Positions 28,181 through 39,235 of a DNA stretch of 64,000 nucleotides are shown here, one piece after another. Made by a program: the position numbers and the translations under genes. The notes beneath the pieces were generated by a model that had not been told where the DNA came from, searched no databases, and saw nothing but the letters and a program-made list of their open reading frames with translations. How positions within the stretch are numbered: position 1 is the first letter of the stretch; every line of letters starts with the position of its first letter. Source of the stretch: Choristoneura fumiferana (taxonomy: Eukaryota; Arthropoda; Insecta; Lepidoptera; Tortricidae); the NCBI RefSeq assembly GCF_025370935.1, contig NC_133481.1, positions 11,748,754 to 11,812,753 on the forward strand, in the 5' to 3' direction.

Positions 28181-28513
28181 AAAGGAGCGGCCACACCGCT
28201 GCTTAAGAAACGGTGACGGTAAGGAATCGCAGTGACGCATCGTATGCGCACCGTTTTTTTGCATGCTTTTCACACCGCTGCATAAAATACGCAAACGGTG
28301 CGGAATCGCAGTGACGTGCCGTAAACGTCAGGATTTTACCGCATGCTCTCTACCAAAAGTCGTGACGTTTACGGCACGTCACTGCGATTCCGCACCGTCT
28401 GCGTATTTTATGCAGCGGTGTGGATGGCATGCGATAAAAATGGTGCGCATACGATGCGTCACTGCGATTCCGTACCGTCACCGTTTTTTAAGCAGCGGTG
28501 TGGCCGCTCCTTT
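28181..28513. mobile_element. 333 bp near-perfect palindrome built of four sub-units
   Basis: AAAGGAGCGGCCACACCGCT at 28181 is mirrored exactly by AGCGGTGTGGCCGCTCCTTT ending at 28513. The arms are about 150 bp with a short centre near 28,340-28,355. Each arm itself has two related units, each with CACACCGCTGC followed by a CGGTG.CGG block and GGAATCGCAGTGACG. The whole is therefore four diverged copies in + + - - order. It is GC-rich against AT-rich flanks and non-coding. I call it a foldback or MITE-like element; no target duplication is clear. Confidence 0.8.
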
Positions 28514-28599
28514 GATAAATATTTTAGAAGGCTTTTGAAGGCCGAAAAATAAAATCGGACAAACCCGACTGTCCTATAATGCTACACTGTGCGGGACTA

Positions 28600-28765
28600 C
28601 ATTCTTCTGCCAGCTCAATACAGCTAAAATTGTAACTTCTTCAGTTATAAGTACCTTTGTATGTATATAAGTTACTAACCATTTTTAAGTGTATTTACTA
28701 ATATCATAATTATTAGGGGTCTTTGTTACATGAAAATAAATGTTTTTAATTTGAATTTGAATTTT
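28600..28765 (+). mobile_element. Probable LINE 3' end with TTTGAA tail
   Basis: Ends in AAATAAATGTTTTTAATTTG followed by repeated TTTGAA. A short 3' tandem repeat after a poly(A)-signal-like AATAAA suggests a short 3' UTR fragment of a CR1/Jockey-group LINE. Coding sequence absent. Confidence 0.4.
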
Positions 28766-29194
28766 GTACAGAGATGACTGTGTTTTGAATAGAATACCTA
28801 CTAAAAGTCAAGCGACTCATTAAAAAATGATTAAATTATCCACTGTCGATGATATCTTCTAACATCGAATCATTCAAATAGAGTTCAAATTTATAACCCT
28901 TTTTACACACGTTGCCTGGATGAATCTCAAAATCGTGTCAGCATAAAGCAGATAAAACACAATGCATTCCAATTTTGGTGACACTCTAGTAATTCCGTAA
29001 TGCGGATACGGCATTGTATCTGGTAACACAGCCTCCCGTCTCCACAGCGCATTTAACCCCGTGTAATTTCACACTACAGATTTTCATGTAACAATGTAAT
29101 AACGCTGCTTCTGGTTAGGCGCATAAATTATTTGATATCGTCGAATGTATGTAGAATATGAACCGTCATAGTAACATTGGATGTTGGGGTTATA

Positions 29195-29822
29195 CAGGGT
29201 GGTACCAAACGATGATCTCTTACTTAAGCAAGTGATGCTTAACGCATTCACTGCCACTGACTCATATACGCGTTTTCGGAACTTCCGCCCAGTGCCGCTG
29301 TCATAATTATACATACATTTTGAACGAACATATATTATGTTCGTCGGTGGCACCTGTGGTTAGTCAAGTCAAGTCAGGTGGCAGTGAATGCGTTATACCA
29401 CGCGTCGTATAAATCTGCTTAGAAGTGCATTACTTAATACTCAGTTTTGACGCATTTTTGAGATACATTTTTTATGCGACGTCTTTACGTTACCCCTGGA
29501 TTGTGTTCGAATCGCTTAACGGTATAGTGCCTATTCAATTATTGGAATTATAGCTTTATAGTTTTTGTGGTACTAGTTGTGGCAATGAACTTTTAGGCAA
29601 AGTTAGGCGGCGGAAGGTATAGACTGAACAACTTTTTCCAAGGGAACATACGTTTTTCTCGCCTTTTTCCATATTAAATCTGTCAGCTAACCAATACATT
29701 TCGTAAGGGAGTCTGAAATTTTATTTTAGTTTTTCGACCTGTTCCTTGGAGAAAGTTGTTCAGTTTGTTAATCAACACTATCACCTGTAGTACCTAAATG
29801 ATCATCGTTTGATACCACCCAG
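29195..29822. mobile_element. Foldback element with CAGGGTGGTACCAAACG ends
   Basis: CAGGGTGGTACCAAACGATG at 29195 is mirrored by ATCATCGTTTGATACCACCC ending at 29820. A second internal pair is GAACAACTTTTTCCAAGG (about 29,627) with CCTTGGAGAAAGTTGTTC (about 29,742). It contains a nested TTAA-bordered MITE (29239-29396). No transposase coding. Confidence 0.75.
29239..29396. mobile_element. TTAA-bordered MITE, piggyBac-like
   Basis: Ends read TTAACGCATTCACTGCCAC and its reverse complement GTGGCAGTGAATGCGTTAT. A second copy lies at 37143-37281. The TTAA border and mirrored ends are typical of piggyBac-type non-autonomous elements; the assignment is inference because no transposase is present. 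Confidence 0.65.
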
Positions 29823-29881
29823 TACATTTCTGTTAAAGCTAGGAGTTAAAAAAAAAGAAAAATCACGGGACAATTCACACA

Positions 29882-30311
29882 AATGAGGGCTATCGCGTAT
29901 GAATTCGCCACTAGAGGCGCTAGTGTAGCGTGAGGTCTCCGAAATGTCAAATCTCATAGTTTTTGGGTGAGCTACGCGGGTTTATTTATATTTAGAATAA
30001 TTATTTTGTGAATATTTTGCAAAATCTGAAATTAATTATGGGTAGAATGCGTTCCGGGGCAATGAATGTCTGTGTTTTGAGACAGTTTTGTCTTTCGGAA
30101 ACCTTTGTCCTCCCTTTTTTCCGAACAAAACGGGGACTATGCAACACTGTGGCATGCTAGATATTTTTATGGTACGGTTTTAAGGTGTATTAAATATAAT
30201 TTTAATCTAAACTTTGTTTTCACGCCCGTAATAACAGACTTTGAAAGCCATACTTAAAAACCTCATGCAACAGTGCGCCATCTAGTGAGACAAAAAACGA
30301 TAGCCCTCATT
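29882..30311. mobile_element. Terminal-inverted-repeat element (about 430 bp)
   Basis: AATGAGGGCTATCG at 29882 is mirrored exactly by CGATAGCCCTCATT ending at 30311. The similarity extends to CACTAGAGGCGC against its partner GCGCCATCTAGTG. Non-coding. Its right end touches the SINE at 30312. Confidence 0.75.
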
Positions 30312-30540
30312 GACCTAGTCCCAAAGTAAGCTTAGCAAAGCTTTTGTTATGGGTACTAAGCAACGGATAAATATAATTATATTGATAAAGATACATACTT
30401 TAATACATATTAAACACCCAAGACCCGAGAACAATCATTCGTATTTTTCATACAAATATCTGCCCCGACACGGGAATCGAATCCGGGACCTCAAGCTTCG
30501 TAGTCAGGTTCTCTAACCACTAGGTCATCTGGTCGTCAAG
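30312..30540 (-). mobile_element. tRNA-derived SINE (TTGACCTAGTCCCAAA family)
   Basis: On the minus strand the head reads ATGACCTAGTGGTTAGAGAA (A-box-like), then GGATTCGATTCCCG (B-box-like), a body, and the end TTTGGGACTAGGTCAAT. Another copy is at 48420-48632 and a 3' fragment is at 50385-50450. Confidence 0.8.
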
Positions 30541-31214
30541 TTAATGTTTGGCATAATTATGAGAATAACAAATCTTGACTAATTGTTAAATTAGGTAGTT
30601 CCAACTTCGACAAAGAGATCATCCGAAGAATTCAACTCAGATGGAAACTTCGGGAAACTTCGTAATGTTATCTCGTCCAATATACCGCAGTTCATAGGAC
30701 TAGAGTCTTCAAACAGTGTGTGTTCAACCAGTAGACGTCTTCCATCTGATGATGAAGATAAAGATGAATGATGGCAATACGACTGGGGTATTCTCATAAC
30801 CGGATCTAGAAAATAACACATCTAGGCTACTTTTTAACCTTGTACTGTCACGGGATTTTACCAGTAAGTCTAGAGAGTGGACGGGCACTCTGATTTTATT
30901 AAAATTATGGATTTTTCAATTAATCTGCCAGATCGAATAGTTTACGCAAGGAAGCCGCGGGTAAAGGTTAGTACTCACTTATTTATAGCGCCCGGCCGCT
31001 CAGAAGTCAATCGTGACACATCGCACAACTATGAAGTTCCTGATTATTGTTATTGTCAACAGCATTGCATTTTTGTCTATGATTCATTATTGTTAATATT
31101 CAGAAAATTCATCAGTTTTGCCATAGAGTTTTGCAGTGTGTCAGGATTAACTTCATAACGGCCGTTGACTATAGCGTTGAAACTCGTATATTCCCTGTGC
31201 CTATTCGTCAATTC
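30541..31214. other. Unassigned stretch
   Basis: Frames at 30591-30821 (-) and 30877-31158 (+) show no domain. GGAAGCCGCGGGTAAAGGTTAGT near 30,950 looks like the 3' end of a common dispersed repeat rather than an exon with a donor. Confidence 0.4.
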
Positions 31215-31225
31215 TATGTTGTCAT

Positions 31226-31388
31226 TGATCGGCAAACGTAGCGTGGGACGTTCTCAGACTCGGTGGAGCGATGATCTTCACAGGACGGCTGGCAAGAGCT
31301 GGATGAGAGTGGCCGAGGATCGTGCTCAGTGGCGTGCCATGGGAGAGGCCTATGTCCAGCCTTGGACGAACATAGGCTGATGATGATG
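31226..31388 (+). mobile_element. 5'-truncated RTE-type LINE end with 11 bp TSD
   Basis: Encodes the last about 50 residues of an RTE-type protein (RWSDDL, WMRVAEDRAQWRAMGEAYVQ) to its natural stop at 31378, then a TGATGATGATG tail. The flanks are the perfect repeat ATGTTGTCATT at 31215-31225 and 31389-31399. The remaining frame is open, so the insertion is relatively young. Confidence 0.9.
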
Positions 31389-31452
31389 ATGTTGTCATTT
31401 TGTGATCCTTCCACAACTTGCCTAAAAATAAAAAGTATCGTTTTATTTTTTA

Positions 31453-31905
31453 CACATACCTACCCTATAATCCCACTTATATTAAATGGTAAAGTTTGTT
31501 AGAACGTGTGGTAGTACATTATGTGCGTGCGAAATGCGTGCGTATGTTTATTACACTTTCACGTTAAAGCGGCTGGACGGAGCTAGATCTTATTCCAGCT
31601 TCTTTTTATCCCGATATTCCCTAATAATCCATAATTAAGTCCTAAAACCTTTACCGCTGAGTATAGAAATATGAGGAAATGAGCGTGGGAACTATGGCCC
31701 AAGCCCTCTTGTTTTGAGAGGAGGCCTGTGCCCAGCATTGGGGATGGATGGATGTATAGAAACATGTCGTTTTTAAAGGTGTTCTTTAGGCAACGTAAAT
31801 GAACGTCGCGCTATGAAGCTTTTTAGAATTTCCATGGGAAATAAGTAAAATCCTGGATGTTTTATCCAAAATGGATCTAATGATTAACGCGTGCAAAACC
31901 GGTGG
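31453..31905 (+). repeat. Dispersed repeat, pair of 57286-57650, interrupted by a SINE fragment
   Basis: Shares ACGTTAAAGCGGCTGGA-type, CTTTTTATCCCGATATTCCC, GGATCTAATGATT and ACGTGTGC-type blocks in order with 57286-57650. Split by the SINE fragment at 31670-31753. Confidence 0.6.
31670..31753 (+). mobile_element. Short 5'-truncated SINE copy with 9 bp TSD
   Basis: Carries GTGGGAACTATGGCCCAAGC and GAGGAGGCCTGTGCCCAGCA, which is the 3' part of the 20011-20312 family. Flanked by GTATAGAAA at 31661-31669 and 31754-31762. Confidence 0.8.
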
Positions 31906-32137
31906 CAAAGGCTAAGGCTAAGGCGGGTAGGTGCTTTATGAACAATTCTCGTTGTTCATTTAGAAAATAACAATGTTTAGTGGCATGTTTGAAAGGACTG
32001 TATCCCCCCGATTGCCGCAAGCAAAGGCTTTGCTGCGCTTTGTTCGGTCGGCAAAGGCTGCCTCCGGCAGGCTGTGCTTAGACCCTTTATTGTACAAATT
32101 CATTTAGTTTTTTAACAAACAATTTTGATTTTTAGGG

Positions 32138-32396
32138 TTCCAGTGTAACTCCGTCTTTCAAGTAATATTAATATAATTAGATTTCAATTATATTCGAAAA
32201 TTTAACATTGTCATTTCAAAGTTCAATATTTCAAAAACGGCTCTATTGATTTTAATGAAATAAAACTAAGAACAACCACAAGAAAGTTCGCTTTTACTTG
32301 AAAAAACTATATCGAAATCTATTCATCCATTTGAGAGAGACAGACGTTGGCGTCAAGTTTATAACACCCGTCTTTTTGTGTTGGAGATTAAAAACC
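32138..32396 (-). repeat. GTTCC-type dispersed repeat, relative of 18190-18535
   Basis: Shares CATTTCAAAGTTCAATATTTC, AAAAACGGC, AAGAACAACCAC and TTATAACACCCGTCTTTTTG with 18220-18535 in the same orientation. Non-coding. Confidence 0.65.
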
Positions 32397-34510
32397 CTTG
32401 AGAAAGTGGAACATTTCAACAGTAACAATAGCAACAGAAATAACATTTTCGTCATGGAAATGGTCCACACACAATCTTATTTTATGCCAAAAACTAAGCA
32501 AGTACTGGCTGTTTGAGTTTATCTAAGTCACTCGAAGTAAATTAAAAAAAAAAACACTTTTACTCCCCAAGGACTAAAGTACTCACTTTACTCCCGCCTC
32601 GTAAGGCTATATTGACTTTTAGAGCATGAGGCAAGACGTTAATATGGATAACAAGCCACATATTTATTTTGCCATCTTAGTATGTATAACAAAGCGCCAA
32701 ATGGATTATATTGCAGTGATTTTGCTTCAAAAATAATAAATGCACCCACGAATACCATTATTTAGCAAATTTAATGAAAACACAAGAAACATTTACGAAC
32801 GAATAGCGGGAGAAGCGAAAAACTGGCAATATTGAGTCTCCAAGGAAATACAAGTTATGACATTTTCTATTCTTCTTATTACCAGTTCTGTGCAATCTAT
32901 TGAACGATATTCTTGGTTTTCAATCTGTACTCTATCAATCTGTTGGTATTATCGTAATTTAATACTACCTTAACTGTTGCTCATGATTTCGTCTTCAAAG
33001 CCAAGATTTTAATTATAATTTCACTAGCGAAAACTGCGCATATTTTCTGTTTATCTGTAATAAAAAGTAGCCCATGTCACTTTCTGACGCACAGACAATA
33101 ATTATTTATGCCAAATGTGACGTCGATCTGTTGCTCCGATAGTGCGTAAAAGAGAAAGAAAAACCATTAAGTTAGTATTTATTTTAAACTTAAACCCTTT
33201 ATGGCTTGCAACGACTCCTAACGCCATCTAGCCATCACGAAGAATAACTGCAACATCCTGCACTGTACTATCAGTTTTTCAACTCGGACGCATAAATACA
33301 GTTCCGATGGTCTTCCTTTGAACATCGGTCCTCGGTGTAACATCTGCTTGGAGAGAGATTTCTCCATTGAAACCTACCCGACCCGCAGAGGCTTAACAAG
33401 TTTTCTAATTTCAAAAAACATGACTTTAATCTCATTAGTCAATTTATTTGCCTGTAACGAAAAATATGTTAACAATAAGCTGATATTTTTGCTTGTTAAC
33501 AAAATACAGAGATAAACATTAATAAGAGGGTATTTTATCTAAATAAAATTATCCAAACGTGTTTTATTTAATAAAATTTTGCGGGTAAAACTTAAACATT
33601 GTTAAATTGTGCTTATTTTATGTAATAATTTAGATAGTTTGTTTTGAAATGCTAAAGCTGCTAAAAGCCCAACTACTTAGGTTACCTATAAGAAGTTGTA
33701 CCTCATTTGGCCGCATGGCCTTAGAAACTTCACATCCATAACACAGTGATATCCTATTTCGTTTGACATTAATTTTGACTTGGTACCACTACTCGTTACT
33801 TAAAAAATTGCCCTAGCAGTGCTGATCTTGCAAGGATTTCAATTAGAAAGTTAGGTACCTACGTAATTAAAAGTTTAAAAAATCATTAGCAATACTTTGT
33901 GAGAAAAGTAGTAATTAAGATTAAGCGTTACGAAGTACGAAACGTAAAAGAGCGTATAATTTTTAGCAAACTAGAAAAGCATCCCTCAATTTCCATTTTT
34001 ATCATATTTTTTAAATATACATTAATACCCAACACACGTCGCGGTGGAACGCGTCAGTTTCTATTCCTCGTGAGACTCAGAATAATGAGATAAAGTTGTT
34101 GGAAGCAGCTGGCGGCGCGGACAGTTGTAATGGTAATACGATTCAACGATTATGGCCGGTCCCCGGTGTTCCACGCTGTAGATATTTTCAATAATGAAAC
34201 GCTCAACGGTCTTGCGCCCAAAATTAGTTCAATATTAGATACTGGTGTATTAGGGACGGTTGCGTATACTTTGGTATAAATTGTTTTGGGTTGAACAAGG
34301 GCCTAATGCTGCTTCGGGTGTACGTGGCTTGTGAATACATTTGCTTGTATAGATGTTGCGTTCTTGTGGGTACACTGTCGCTTTTTGGAATCTTTGTAGC
34401 ATAATTTCGTCATGTTTGCCCGCCAGTTACTCATAGCAGCTCAGGTTCTCGTACTACTTGATGGAAAACTTTTACAAATTAATTACACCGAGAAAGTTGT
34501 GGATTTCTTT
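32397..34510. other. Unassigned stretch
   Basis: AT-rich. Short frames at 33318-33515 and 33899-34093 carry no domain. No repeat boundary seen. Confidence 0.4.
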
Positions 34511-34519
34511 AACAAAAGT

Positions 34520-34714
34520 CATCATCATCATCATCATGTCAGCCGAAAGACGTCCACTGCTGGACATAGGCCTCCCCCAATGTTCTCCACTCAGACCGGT
34601 CTTGTGCTTTTCGGACCCACCGCGATCCCGCGATCTTAACCAGGTCGTCACTCCATCTTGTTGGAGGCCTACCGACAGCTCGTCTCCCGGTCCTCGGACG
34701 CCATTCGAGAACCA
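34520..34714 (-). mobile_element. 5'-truncated RTE-type LINE end with 9 bp TSD
   Basis: On the minus strand the open frame gives DGVTTWLRSRDRGG, then GEHWGRPMSSSGRL, and ends in an ATG-repeat tail. This is colinear with the end of 4482-4799 (TWFKSRVHDG, GGLWGRPM). Flanked by AACAAAAGT at 34511-34519 and 34715-34723. A related but distinct subfamily. Confidence 0.85.
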
Positions 34715-34993
34715 AACAAAAGTAATCTTGGTCAATTTTGTCCAGAGTTTTTGAGTATTTTTTCTCTGTATATCCACCTAACGTGAGTTTTTTTTTCTCA
34801 ACTATCCATGTTGCATGTTTTGCAGGTTTCGCAAAAACATTGCATATTTACAAAAAGCGTTTTTGTTTCAAGGTGTCTTTTGCAAAATATTTAGCCCGAC
34901 ATGTACCGGGCAGGTATTTTGTTGTTGTAAGTAGTAAAAAAATCTAAGTACTTAAATAATAAAAATTACTTAAATACTAATAATAAATAGCGA

Positions 34994-35128
34994 CGGCGCC
35001 ATCAGATATTTTGGAGCGGTCAAAGTGATCAAAAATATCGATACATGAACTCTAATACCTTAATAATAGAGTGCATGTGCCGATATTTTTGACCACCTTG
35101 GCCGCTCCGAAATATCTGATGGCGACTT
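34994..35128. mobile_element. MITE, about 135 bp
   Basis: GCCATCAGATATTTTGGAGC and its mirror GCTCCGAAATATCTGATGGC bracket a pair of AAAAATATCG blocks. The arms are about 55 bp and there is no coding. Confidence 0.8.
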
Positions 35129-35696
35129 TACCTAATAGATACTGAATTTGATCGATAAATCATACAGTTTTTCAAAATAAGATTACATTTTTCAGGTTAC
35201 TTTATCACTTAGAGAAACCAATAAAGTGATAAATAACATAATCATTTCGGTAATTCTTGTGGAAATTTCTAAGAAACTTCAAGCGAAATTAACCCGCTAT
35301 CAGTAAAATTAAAATATAATAAGTTATGGCATTTATTATTCTAGACAGACGTAAAATTACTAACGCCTCTCGATTCAGAAAACAAATGAGAATCGGGGTA
35401 AAATCAACAATTGGGAAATTATTCTAGTCTTACCATAAGCCTGAAGAGTCAAAAGCTACGAGGTTCATGCGGGTAAAGATCCTGCGGATACGCGCCAACA
35501 AAGCCTTCAATTGATGGAGTGTTTTTATAGAAAACGAAATATTGCGCCTTTCGGATCCCGAGTCCCGACCCTAAGACAAGATAAATTTTAGTTCTCAGTA
35601 AAAACATCTGAATTTGTAGGATTCGGGTTGTTAATTTTGACCAAAATTAGATTCGGCTTTTGAGAGTTTTTCTATTGTAGGAGGATGATCCTTTTT
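35129..35696. other. Unassigned stretch
   Basis: No coding or repeat structure recognised. Confidence 0.4.
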
Positions 35697-36297
35697 TTAG
35701 CGTTCCGTAGTCAACTAGGAACTCTTATAATTTCGCCATGTCTGTTTGTCTGTCTGTCTGTCCGCGGCTAAGGGGCTAAAGTTAAAAAGTTTTAAAGGTC
35801 TTTTAAAACCCTTGGGGGGTTGCCATGACGATTTTTCGATTCAGTGCAAATAAATGACTTATGACAGTGATCTGTTGCGAAATATTCAGCTTTAAAGTGC
35901 AAATTTTCACCCTTAATTGGACAGTGTATGCCACAATGAACATGATTCAAGGCTATCTTTTTGTATTTTTTTAAATTTAGAATTTTACGGACTATAAGGT
36001 AACGACGAGGTTTAAATCGTAAACTTTTTTAAATTTGGTTTAAATCGAGCGCCCCCCCCCTGTCTAAAATTTAAACTGTTGGGTGGAAAAACTTTATAAA
36101 ATTCAGGATATCGATTTTATAAGGAAAATTATAACGGCTAAGATTGCTTTAGAATTATTAGTAGTACCAATATAGCAATAGCAGCCTGAGGTATAAAATG
36201 TACCTAAGTTTGGAAGATTCGTACACAATACGAAGTCCTTAAAAAAATATTACTTGACTTTTTCGTAATGGCTACGGAACCCTATCTTGGGCGTGTC
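35697..36297 (-). repeat. Near-complete GTTCCGT dispersed repeat
   Basis: One end is AGCGTTCCGTAGTC with TGTCTGTCTGTCTGTC. The other is GTAATGGCTACGGAACCCTA, then GGGCGTGTC. The reverse complement is colinear with 46382-47028 over about 600 bp, including a run of C/G at 36,049. Non-coding. Confidence 0.7.
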
Positions 36298-36789
36298 TTA
36301 GTACGTCAATAGGAGGGATTCTAGTTACGTCAGTTTGGCATCTGTCATTTAAATCATGTTAGAAAAAGTAGAATATAGATCGAAAAATGTGCAAAACACG
36401 GTGAGAAACGCAACATTTTGGAGTAAATTCCATTTACTTATTAACACAGATGATAACAGGTAGCGAGTCAAGTTATCTGCAAATCCATTTCTAATGTTAT
36501 TGCATCGCATAGTATTATTTGATGTCGCAGACAATTAAACGTCTGCTTAAAGTCTAAATTGAATGCACAGCGCTAGAACGATCAACGGAATGATAGATGC
36601 AATGGAAACGTCTGTATTGTACATAGTTGAAACAAGCGGAGCTTCTCGTAAAAAAAATACGACAGTCAAGATCAATTAATTCATAACTCTTCATTCTTAT
36701 TTTTTTTTTTTAAACCTTTTAACAGTCTGTTTAGCGGATTCCTGAATACTGTTTTGGACACCTTTACATACAGTGCCTTGAATACAAAT

Positions 36790-37050
36790 CTAAGCGCGCA
36801 GGTAACGTATGCTACGTCCAAACTCAGGCACCAGTTTTCCGGTGTCATGTTTAGAGAGTGAGCCGGGTATTGTGTAACGTAGCACCTCCAAGGGTAGAGC
36901 ATTGGGGTAAACGACGAACGCTCCCTCCAACAAATTGAAAAGCAATGGACCGCGGAATTCAATTTCATATTGAAAGCCATTCATCTTTGCCGCTTCTTCG
37001 AGAACGTCTGAAAGCGTTACGTCTCGACTTTGCCACTCTGCGACGTCCTT
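36790..37050 (-). pseudogene. Unidentified coding-like fragment sharing FQYEIEFRG
   Basis: Read on the minus strand, the frame from about 37050 is open to the stop at 36790. It gives DVAEWQSRDVTLSDVLEEAA, then GFQYEIEFRGPLLFNLL and LEVLRYTIPGSLSKHDTGK. Composition is protein-like and the GC content is above the local background. The central 54 bp are shared with 16925-16978. An alternative 99-codon frame (36980-36681) overlaps it and cannot be excluded. I do not recognise the protein. Confidence 0.4.
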
Positions 37051-37142
37051 TAGAAAAGTTTACCTCCTTAGTTGATATTTTTATATAAGTACGGTTCGTT
37101 CGTACTCGACAAATGACAACATGCCAGCGTTATTAATTATGG

Positions 37143-37281
37143 ATAACTCATTCACTGCCACCGACGCACATATGCGTTTTCGGAACTTCGTCCAGAGCCG
37201 CTGTCATAATTATTCATACATTTTGAACGCACATATGCGTCGGTGGCACCTGTGGAAGTCAGGTGGCAGTGAATGCGTTAA
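37143..37281. mobile_element. TTAA-bordered MITE, second copy
   Basis: Ends TAACTCATTCACTGCCACCG and GGCAGTGAATGCGTTAA. The internal GCGTTTTCGGAACTTC and CATACATTTTGAACG blocks match 29239-29396. Confidence 0.7.
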
Positions 37282-37379
37282 GCAAAATTGTACAGATTTT
37301 CTCGGAAATATAAATAAAAAGATCTAAACGTACCTTCTAACAATCTAAACGTGTCTACTCTTGTTTCTGTTGTCCTTTC

Positions 37380-37513
37380 AATCGTTCAAAGGTTAACTGG
37401 AAGAGATCCCTTTAAGAGATAAGTTCGCCTTTGTACATCTCTTTCTCTTGTTAATTGTAATTTTTTATATGTTTTATGTACCTACAATAAAGAGTTACAA
37501 CAACAACAACCTT
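37380..37513 (+). mobile_element. LINE 3' UTR fragment
   Basis: Contains GGAAGAGATCCCTTTAAGAG and GCCTTTGTACATCTCTTTCT, then ACAATAAAGAG and a short (CAA)n tail. I recognise this arrangement as a common lepidopteran LINE 3' end. No coding portion remains. Confidence 0.5.
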
Positions 37514-37594
37514 CTAAAATAAATAAATAAAAAAACTCAATAATACAATATTTTGTCCTGCTAACTACCTCTACATTTCTGGAACGGAAAATCC

Positions 37595-38000
37595 TAATGG
37601 ATACTTCCGGTTGTCCTAGAAAGTTGAAATTTGGTATGAAGGTAGCTCTTATAGCACAACGAATAAAAAAAGTTTGAATATCTCAATATTTTATGTCTGT
37701 CTATGCCAGTAACCAATTTAAAATAACCCCATACCACACTGCGTACATTTTACGTAGGAGAGGGTATCTGCTAACACTGGATATTTATATATAAAGATAC
37801 CTACAAGTTTGTAAGGAACCCTGGGTCCGCGAGTCGCTCTTGGCTGGCTTTTGTGAAAAAGGTGGCAAACAAGGAATGTACAGCACCTGGTGGTAAGTCA
37901 GCACCATCACCCATGGTAAAAAGTAAAAATTGATGATTTCAAAAGCGCTTCTAACGTATAGAAGGCTAAGATAGGGCTTCATGTGCTAATAATTCTATCG
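37595..38000 (+). repeat. Decayed GTTCCGT-family fragment
   Basis: TAGAAAGTTGAAATTTGGTA, GTAGCTCTTATAGCACAACG and CTACAAGTTTGTAAGGAACC correspond to blocks near the 3' half of 40733-41166. Boundaries are unclear. Confidence 0.4.
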
Positions 38001-38047
38001 ACTACCTTATAAACACTGTTGTGTGAAAAAAGCCGTAGTAGCGTAAG

Positions 38048-38430
38048 CTTGACCCGTGGCCTCTCAGGCAAAATTAAATGGTTGTGGTTTCGCGCCCGAG
38101 CACCTCTGAGTTTTTGGAATTCATAAGCTTTACAGTGAAGGAAAAATCATGGGGAAACCTGCACACGCCTGCGATGAGATCCAATGGTGTGCGTTAAGTT
38201 CCCTATCCACACTGCAGAAGCCCAAGCAACATTCCAAGAGGTGGCTTGTGCCTTGTAGAGGAACATAACAGGACGCTGTTTTGCAATACTGAGTCAACTC
38301 ACTGTCATTTTGAAATACAATGTCAACTGATATAATTATTTTCTAAGGGTTGACATTGTATAGCAGAATTAATCTGGGGTTAACACACTATTGCAAAACA
38401 GCGTCTTATGGGCCGGGATGATGAGGATTA
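38048..38430 (+). mobile_element. tRNA-derived SINE carrying an inserted MITE
   Basis: A decayed copy of the 20011-20312 family in plus orientation. It has CACCTCTGAGTTTTTGGAAT, GTGAAGGAAAAATCATG, GCACACGCCTGCGATGAGAT and the end GGGCCGGGATGATGAGG. It is split near its 3' end by the element at 38272-38405. Confidence 0.7.
38272..38405. mobile_element. MITE nested in a SINE
   Basis: GACGCTGTTTTGCAATA at 38272 is mirrored exactly by TATTGCAAAACAGCGTC ending at 38405. Inside, ACAATGTCAAC pairs with GTTGACATTGT. Since the SINE is interrupted, this insertion is the younger event. A TA duplication at the borders is possible. Confidence 0.8.
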
Positions 38431-39235
38431 TGCCTACTGTGTCATGACACGATTACCGAGTAAGATATTGATAACAATCCTACTATTACACAAAATTAGA
38501 TTCAGTCAACTATAAGGAAATCAGCTCAAGTTACAAAAATATGTATAAACGTTCTTAAAGTTATGTTAATAAAATCCTGACATATTTTTGTAACTTAGGC
38601 TCTCGATCTGTTTGGAGTTGACTGTTCAATATTTAATTGAAAGGCAACGTTAGAAAAAAAGTTTAATTTCAATATCATAAAGCACTTGAGCTAAAAATCG
38701 TTTCCATGTTTTTTTCCTTTTGCTTTCTTTGGAGTAGTTTTATTCGATAACTTTCCCACAATAAACAAGTAATGGAGTTAAATGTTATGTTCTTAGTGAA
38801 AATAAGCTACAATTAATAAGTACGATAAGAAATCAGTTTTTCATGTAAAGTTCGAGTGCAAACATTAATGCTAATTGCTTTTTTAAGTGGAAGTCATCAA
38901 GAGGATCATTATTTTTATTATGAAAGAACCATTTGATATAAATGTGTTAAGTGTTTTAACGACGGGGAACCTTCCGGTTTAATCGATTCTGTAATAAAAT
39001 CTTTACTAAGGGTAACTTTTAAAGGTGTTGTCATGTGACTACGACACATTAAACTTATGTAGATAGGTACCAGTACTCGTAGGTATACACAATATATTCT
39101 TTTTTGTTCTTAAATCTCGGGGTAAGCTTTTATATCATATGGTGTTTGCTTTTAAGAACATTTAAATTAAGCTTGCTATTTAAAGTTAAAAATAATTTCC
39201 TGTTTTCAGTTATAAATTACTTGTGTTTCCATCTA
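38431..39235. other. Unassigned stretch
   Basis: AGTTACAAAAATATG near 38,533 and CATATTTTTGTAACTTAGGCTC near 38,580 form a small inverted pair. Otherwise AT-rich without genes. Confidence 0.4.

Noticed and set aside
28263..28552. Two overlapping open frames of 91 and 69 codons
   Set aside because: They read across the palindrome, where open frames on both strands are expected from symmetry.
30877..31158. 93-codon frame with a possible donor after GCGGGTAAAG
   Set aside because: That sequence resembles the terminus of a common dispersed repeat and the peptide shows no domain.
34458..34777. Open frames with poly-His, poly-Ile or poly-Met runs
   Set aside because: These are translations of the CAT/ATG-repeat tail of a truncated LINE.
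36681..36980. 99-codon minus-strand frame
   Set aside because: Longer than the FQYEIEF frame, but the homologous segment at 16921 has stops in this frame, so it is less likely to be the coding frame.
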